Positions 59,548-64,000 of a stretch of 64,000 nt of DNA are shown here, piece by piece. Below the pieces are notes generated by a model. It did not search any database, was not told the origin of the DNA, and was given only the letters and a program-made list of their open reading frames with translations. The translations under genes were made by a program, and so were the position numbers. Within the stretch, counting starts at the first letter, position 1. The number at the start of each line of letters is the position of its first letter. Source of the DNA: Klenkia taihuensis (GTDB lineage Bacteria > Actinomycetota > Actinomycetes > Mycobacteriales > Geodermatophilaceae). The stretch spans positions 1 to 64,000 of the forward strand of contig NZ_FOMD01000003.1 of NCBI RefSeq assembly GCF_900112525.1, read 5' to 3'.

Positions 59548-61316
59548 TTCACCCCGCCCACGCTGGCGCTCACGCCGAGCTTGCTCATCCGCCGGGTGTA
59601 GGCGAGCACGACCACCAGCACGGTGGCGGTGATGACCACCAGCACCGTCGACAGCGAGGCCAGCAGGGCGAACGACCCGCTGGTGAACACCTCGAGGATG
59701 CGGAAGCCGACCACCGGGTTCGCCGTCCCGGCCAGGATCGCCGAGGCGGTCAGGTCGCCCACGATGCGGATGAACAGCAGTGCCCACCCGGCCACCAGGC
59801 CGGGCACCATCAGCGGCAGGTAGACCCGGCCGAAGGTCCGCGCCGGGCGCGCGCCGGACACCGCCGAGGCCTCCGGCAGCTCCTTGCCCACCCCGCTCAC
59901 CGCGGCGTCCGCGGCGATGGAGGCCTGCGGCAGGTAGAGCGCGAGGTAGCCGATCAGCAGGATGAGCAGCGACCCGGACAGGTACAGCGGCGCCCCGGCC
60001 AGCAGCAGCAGGATGCCGACGGCGATGACCATGTTCGACACCGCGGCGGGCATCTTGACGGCGATGTCGATGCCGCGGGCCAGCGCCGTCCGCCGGCGTG
60101 CGACGTAGAGCGAGATCATCGCCGCGCCGAGGATGCCGATCAGCCCGCCGACCAGGCCCAGGCCCAGGCTGTTGCCCAGCGCGGTCAGCGTCGTCCGGTC
60201 GTCGAACACGGCGGTGGTGACGGCGGTGAAGCTCAGGTTGTCCCAGCGGATGTCCGGCGTCCAGAAGCCGTTGAGCGAGACCAGCACCAGCGCGACCACC
60301 GGCAGCACCGTCGAGACGAACACGTAGCCGAGCACCAGCACGCGGGCCGGCCACTTCGCCCGGCCGAGGTCGAGGGTCCGGGCGCGGGCGCCCTTGCCGC
60401 CGAGGGTGGCGTACCGGCCGCGGCGCAGGATGCGCATCTGCAGCCAGTACGCCAGCCCGACGAAGACGACGACGAAGCCGGACAGCCCGATGGCGACGTC
60501 GGTCTGCGGCGGGAAGGTGAACGTCAGCAGCTCGACGATGCGGACGGCGACGACGTCGATGCCGGCCGGCCCGCCGATGATCGCCGGGATGCTGAACATG
60601 CCGATGCCGAACCAGATGGCCAGCAGGAACCCCGCGCCCAGGCTCGGCGCGGTGGCCGGCAGGGTGACCTTGCGCAGCGTGCGCCAGGTGCTCGCCCCGG
60701 CCAGCCGGGAGGCCTCCTCCAGCGCGGGGTCCAGGTTGCGCAGCCCGGCGGAGGCGTTCATGAACACGAACGGGACGGCGTAGAACGCCATCACCAGGAT
60801 CAGGCCGTACCAGGAGTTGATGTCGAAGGGGCCCTCGCGCAGGTCGATGCCGACCAGGCCGAGCAGGTCCCGCAGCCAGCTGTTGGCCAGCCCGGCCCGC
60901 GGGGAGAGCAGCATCGTCCAGCCGACCGCGCCGGCGACCGGCGGCAGCAGGAACGGCAGCAGCGGCAGCGCGTCGGTCAGCAGGCCCATCCGGGCGTTGG
61001 TGCGCTCGTTCAGCCAGGCGAGCGTCGTCCCGATGACGAAGGCGAGCACCGAGCTGGCGACCACCAGGATCAGGGTGTCGCGCAGCATCCCGCCCAGACC
61101 CGGCAGCTCCAGGGTGCGCCGGATCGGGTCGATGGTGAGGGCGCCGTCCACCCAGAACATCCGCACCAGCACCCGGCCCAGGGGCAGCACGACGATGCCG
61201 ATGAGCACCGCGGCGATGACCAGGGTGACCGAGTCGAAGGGTCCGGGCAGCCGTCGCCGGCGCCGGGGCTGCTCCGCCGGCGTGGGGGGTGCGGGCCGCT
61301 CCAGGGTGGCGGTCAC
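59544..61316 (-). CDS. ABC transporter permease (two fused MetI-type domains)
   Basis: A 590-residue membrane protein with about twelve helices. Two copies of the permease EAA region are visible: EEASRLAGASTWRTLRKVTL in the first half and PEASAVSGARPARTFGRVYL in the second. The fusion is usual for FbpB/ThiP-like permeases in iron or thiamine-type importers. GTG 61316 overlaps the end of the ATPase gene. It feeds the cell with the unknown substrate bound by the lipoprotein at 56468. Confidence 0.92.
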   Translation of the reverse strand: MTATLERPAPPTPAEQPRRRRRLPGPFDSVTLVIAAVLIGIVVLPLGRVLVRMFWVDGALTIDPIRRTLELPGLGGMLRDTLILVVASSVLAFVIGTTLAWLNERTNARMGLLTDALPLLPFLLPPVAGAVGWTMLLSPRAGLANSWLRDLLGLVGIDLREGPFDINSWYGLILVMAFYAVPFVFMNASAGLRNLDPALEEASRLAGASTWRTLRKVTLPATAPSLGAGFLLAIWFGIGMFSIPAIIGGPAGIDVVAVRIVELLTFTFPPQTDVAIGLSGFVVVFVGLAYWLQMRILRRGRYATLGGKGARARTLDLGRAKWPARVLVLGYVFVSTVLPVVALVLVSLNGFWTPDIRWDNLSFTAVTTAVFDDRTTLTALGNSLGLGLVGGLIGILGAAMISLYVARRRTALARGIDIAVKMPAAVSNMVIAVGILLLLAGAPLYLSGSLLILLIGYLALYLPQASIAADAAVSGVGKELPEASAVSGARPARTFGRVYLPLMVPGLVAGWALLFIRIVGDLTASAILAGTANPVVGFRILEVFTSGSFALLASLSTVLVVITATVLVVVLAYTRRMSKLGVSASVGGVK

Positions 61317-62515
61317 GACGCCGTCGCCAGCTCGCCCGCGGGTGCGTCCTGCGGCTGCTCGGAGCTCTGGTCCTCGGGCAGCACCAGGACGTCGTCCACG
61401 TCGACCGACACCCACGCCGACGCGTCGACGGCGACCAGGTCCGGCCGCGGGCTCCACAGCCGGACGTCGCCGCCGGCCAGGGTGACGACGTACTCGGTGT
61501 GCGAGCCGACGAACAGGCCGGCCTTGACCGCGCCCGGCCAGCGGTTGGGCGCGGTGGGCTCGCTGCGGTGCAGGGCCCCGTGCTCGGGCCGCCAGAGCGC
61601 GGCGACCCGGTCGCCGACCGCGTGCCGGGCGCCGTGGGTGCGGCCGGTGACCCGGCCGTGCTCGGTCTCCACGGTGACGGTCCCGTCGTGGCCGGAGCCG
61701 TCGACCGCGACGACGCGGCCGGGGGCCTCGTTCATCGCGCCGATGAAGGTGGCCACGTACCGGGTGGCCGGACGGCGGTAGATCTCCTGCGGGGTGCCGA
61801 ACTGCACGACCCGGCCGCGGTCCAGGACGGCGATTCGGTGCGCCAGCTCCATCGCCTCCACCTGGTCGTGGGTGACGAACAGGGCGGAGAAGCCGAGCTC
61901 GCGTTGCATGGAGACCAGCTCGAAGCGCAGCTGCTCGCGGACCTTGGCGTCCACGTTGGACAGCGGCTCGTCGAACAGCACCAGGTCGTCGTTGTTGACC
62001 AGGGCGCGGGCCAGCGCGATCCGCTGCTGCTGGCCGCCGCTCATCTGGCCGGGGTACTGCCGCTCCAGCTCGCCGACGCCGACCAGCTCCAGCGCCTGCC
62101 GGACGCGGCGGGCGATCTCGTCCTTGCCGAGCTTGCGGCCGCGGCGGCTCTGCAGCGGGTAGGCAACGTTCTTGAACGCGGTCATGTGCGGCCACAGCGC
62201 GTAGCTCTGGAAGATCATGCTGATGTCGCGGCGCTCCGGCGGGAGCTCGACCCGCTCGGCCGAGGAGTAGACCGTCCGGCCGGAGATCCGCACCTGCCCG
62301 CTGTCGGGCGTCTCCAGCCCGGCGATGGCCCGCAGCAGGGTGGTCTTGCCGCAGCCGCTGGGGCCGAGCAGGACGACGAAGTCCCCGGGGTCGACGGTGA
62401 GGGTGACGTCGTCGATGGCGTGCACGAGCGCGCCGTCCTCACGGCGGAACCGCTTGAGGAGGTTGTTCACCTCCACGACGGGGGTCGAGGGGGCTGAGGC
62501 TGCGTCGGGCTGCAT
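61313..62515 (-). CDS. ABC transporter ATP-binding protein
   Basis: A 400-residue ATPase, first gene of the minus-strand cluster. Walker [10 protein letters not shown] (about 51-59), Q-loop [11 protein letters not shown], signature MSGGQQQR, Walker [11 protein letters not shown] and the switch His in [10 protein letters not shown] are intact. A C-terminal TOBE-like regulatory domain follows ([15 protein letters not shown] onwards). The arrangement matches PotA/FbpC-like ATPases of spermidine, iron or phosphonate importers. ATG 62515 is used; the divergent P450 gene starts 185 bp away. Confidence 0.93.
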   Translation of the reverse strand: MQPDAASAPSTPVVEVNNLLKRFRREDGALVHAIDDVTLTVDPGDFVVLLGPSGCGKTTLLRAIAGLETPDSGQVRISGRTVYSSAERVELPPERRDISMIFQSYALWPHMTAFKNVAYPLQSRRGRKLGKDEIARRVRQALELVGVGELERQYPGQMSGGQQQRIALARALVNNDDLVLFDEPLSNVDAKVREQLRFELVSMQRELGFSALFVTHDQVEAMELAHRIAVLDRGRVVQFGTPQEIYRRPATRYVATFIGAMNEAPGRVVAVDGSGHDGTVTVETEHGRVTGRTHGARHAVGDRVAALWRPEHGALHRSEPTAPNRWPGAVKAGLFVGSHTEYVVTLAGGDVRLWSPRPDLVAVDASAWVSVDVDDVLVLPEDQSSEQPQDAPAGELATAS

Positions 62516-62699
62516 CGCGTCGACCTGTCTCTTCGGTGGCGTGGCCGGGGTCGTGCCCGCGGCGACGGGGTGATGGGGGTCACCGCGGCGGGTGCGGCCA
62601 TGTTGGCCGTATCAAGAACGCGCGTCAAGCCTCTGGCGAAATACGGATCCGCCTGCCAGGGTGGTCCGGGACCGCGACCGCAGCCCCGAGGAGACCGCC
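62516..62699. promoter_or_regulatory. Divergent promoter region of the transporter operon and the P450 gene
   Basis: 184 bp between the ATPase gene and the divergent P450. It holds a TTGACG box on the minus strand (62628-62623) and a loose inverted repeat CCGTAT (62607-62612) with ATACGG (62641-62646), both plausible but unproven as promoter or PaaX binding sites. GAGGAG at 62688 serves the P450 gene. Confidence 0.4.
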
Positions 62700-63905
62700 G
62701 TGGACCCCGCCGCCGAAGCCCGCAGGCTCGAGCACGACTTCGACCCGGTGCGCCCGGGGGAGACGTTCACCAGCGCGCACGAGGAGTTCGCGGAGCTGCG
62801 GCCGCGCTGCCCGCTGGCCCGCAGCCAGGAGTACGGGGGGTTCTGGGCGGCGTTGGGCTACGACGAGGTGCTGTCGGTCATCACCGACATCGAGCACTTC
62901 ACGACGTCACGGCAGAACGCGGTGCCGGCCTTCGCGTTCACCGGTGTGCGGCCACCGCTGCACCTGGACCCGCCCGAGCACATGGCCTACCGGCGCGTGA
63001 TCAACCAGTTCTTCATCCCGCCGCGGATGCGGGCGCTGGAGCCGCGGGTGCGCGCGGTCGCCGTCCGGCTGCTGGAGCCGCTGCTCGAGCAGCGCACGGT
63101 CGACGTCTGCAAGCAGTACGCGCACGTCTTCCCGGCGCACGTGTTCGCGGAGTTCTTCAACCTGGCGCCGGAGACGTCGGAGGAGATCAAGCGGGTCAGC
63201 GGCACCTACGTCGACGCCATCCAGGTGCTCGACCACGCCACCGTGAAGAGCCTGAGCGGGCGGCTGTACGAGATCGCGCAGGAGATCATCGACGCCCGCA
63301 CCGGCGGCGCCTTCGACCCGGCCGACGACCTCACCGCCGCGCTGCTGGCGGCCCGCTACGAGGGCGGTCCGCTGCCGGCGCCGATGGTGCTGGGCTGCGT
63401 GCGGCAGTTGATCGTCACCGGCATGGTGGCCCCCAGCGTGTTCACCGGCACGATGTTCGTGCACCTGAGCCGCGACCCCGAGCTGCAGGACCTGCTGCGC
63501 GCGCAGCCGCACCGGATCCCCGCCGCGGTGGAGGAGTTCCTGCGGCTCTACTCGCCCTACCGCGGGATGGCCCGCACCGCCCGCGAGGACGTCGTCCTGT
63601 CCGGCGAGCTGGTGCGCCAGCACGACCCGATCGCGCTGGTCTACACCTCGGCCAACCGCGACGAGAAGGTCTTCCCCGACGGCGACTCGTTCGTGCTGGA
63701 CCGGCCCAACATCGACAGGCACATCAGCTTCGGGCGGGGCACGCACAGCTGCCCCGGCGCGCCGTTGGCCCGGATGATGATGCGGCTGACCCTGGAGGAG
63801 TTCCTGGCCCGCAGCAGCAGCTTCCGGGTGACCGAGGAGCCCGAGATGGCGGTGTGGGCCGAGTGGGGCACCCGGTCCGTGCCGCTGGAGATCATCGCCG
63901 GCTGA
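62700..63905 (+). CDS. Cytochrome P450, second copy without the acid-threonine pair
   Basis: A 401-residue P450. The haem loop SFGRGTHSCPG has its Cys near 351; EEFLRL is the K-helix. Helix I is VTGMVAPSVFTGT, again without the acid-threonine motif, matching the P450 at 57539. GAGGAG lies 6 nt before GTG 62700, which supports this start over an upstream GTG. It is divergent from the transporter operon and shares its regulatory region, so the two P450s probably act in the same pathway. Confidence 0.92.
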   Translation: MDPAAEARRLEHDFDPVRPGETFTSAHEEFAELRPRCPLARSQEYGGFWAALGYDEVLSVITDIEHFTTSRQNAVPAFAFTGVRPPLHLDPPEHMAYRRVINQFFIPPRMRALEPRVRAVAVRLLEPLLEQRTVDVCKQYAHVFPAHVFAEFFNLAPETSEEIKRVSGTYVDAIQVLDHATVKSLSGRLYEIAQEIIDARTGGAFDPADDLTAALLAARYEGGPLPAPMVLGCVRQLIVTGMVAPSVFTGTMFVHLSRDPELQDLLRAQPHRIPAAVEEFLRLYSPYRGMARTAREDVVLSGELVRQHDPIALVYTSANRDEKVFPDGDSFVLDRPNIDRHISFGRGTHSCPGAPLARMMMRLTLEEFLARSSSFRVTEEPEMAVWAEWGTRSVPLEIIAG

Positions 63906-63951
63906 CCGCCTGGGGCACCTGTGGCTGCTGTGCCTCCGCCGAGCGTGTCCC

Positions 63952-63978
63952 AGCGGAACGGCCCCGTTCGGTTCCGCT
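63952..63978 (+). terminator. Stem-loop after the P450 gene
   Basis: AGCGGAAC (63952-63959) and GTTCCGCT (63971-63978) are exact reverse complements with an 11-nt loop, 46 nt downstream of the P450 stop. No T-tract follows. It is a reasonable terminator for the plus-strand P450 gene. Confidence 0.5.
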
Positions 63979-64000
63979 CGTGCCGCATCGTGTCGGTGCG

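Noticed and set aside
62607-62646. CCGTAT...ATACGG inverted repeat as a firm PaaX operator
   Set aside because: Arms are only 6 bp and 28 nt apart, which can occur by chance; kept only as a possibility.
1-64000. CRISPR arrays, tRNA or rRNA genes, insertion sequences
   Set aside because: No regularly spaced direct repeats, cloverleaf-like sequences with CCA ends, rRNA stretches, or transposase motifs were noticed on either strand; a dedicated search was not possible.

Overview
The window is high-GC actinobacterial DNA: GTG starts are common, neighbouring genes often overlap by ATGA/GTGA, and third codon positions are mostly G or C. The mix of genes (excalibur protein with a class F sortase, MksBEF/JetABC, several GGDEF-EAL proteins, ECF42 sigma factor, PaaX-like regulators) suggests a soil or rock actinobacterium such as a member of the Geodermatophilaceae. 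That assignment is inference from gene content. No rRNA, tRNA, CRISPR array, transposase or integrase was recognised.

Left part (1-33.3 kb), core-like. The 5' end of cytochrome oxidase ctaD runs off the left edge. Divergent from it is a cluster of a P450, two acyl-CoA dehydrogenases, a GH13 enzyme translationally coupled to them, an acyl-CoA synthetase and a VOC protein (0.66-7.3 kb). Next come a TesB-like thioesterase, a secreted HNH (DUF1524-like) protein, two secreted HELGH zinc proteases around a NUDIX-like gene, and an alpha/beta hydrolase. A JetA-JetB-JetC (MksF-E-B) condensin operon follows (12.6-18.2 kb) with no adjacent JetD nuclease. Two tandem GGDEF-EAL paralogues, a lipoprotein, a class F sortase whose ribosome binding site lies in a perfect hairpin, and an excalibur protein come next. 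Then an FAD monooxygenase, a YCII/ECF42 sigma pair, an AbiEi/AbiEii toxin-antitoxin pair, a GIY-YIG protein, and a MerR regulator with a membrane protein divergent from an aldo/keto reductase.

Defence island (about 33.4-52.7 kb). It is bordered by decayed genes and its first 6 kb is visibly lower in GC. It holds two GHKL-ATPase modules. One is a two-gene phosphorelay: a 1,020-residue protein with an N-terminal MORC-like ATPase and a C-terminal histidine-kinase-like half, coupled to a receiver-domain protein. The other is a five-gene operon with 4-nt overlaps: Z1 helicase, PD-(D/E)XK nuclease, paraMORC ATPase, an unrecognised protein and a DUF6339-like protein. Two related C5-cytosine methyltransferases flank it and a Vsr endonuclease lies beside it. 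This matches the broad pattern of restriction-modification systems built on MORC-like ATPases. The right edge holds an EcsC protein and several broken genes: a Vsr-like gene ending in an in-frame amber, a serpin-like pseudogene, and an unknown remnant.

Right part (52.9-64 kb). A third GGDEF-EAL protein and a 6-phosphogluconate-dehydrogenase-like oxidoreductase precede a minus-strand cluster: ABC ATPase, fused ABC permease, PaaX-like regulator, P450, ABC binding lipoprotein, and a second PaaX-like regulator. A second P450 is divergent from it. Both P450s have GMVAP in helix I where the usual acid-threonine pair is expected. The cluster looks like an uptake-plus-oxidation pathway for an unknown substrate under PaaX-type control.
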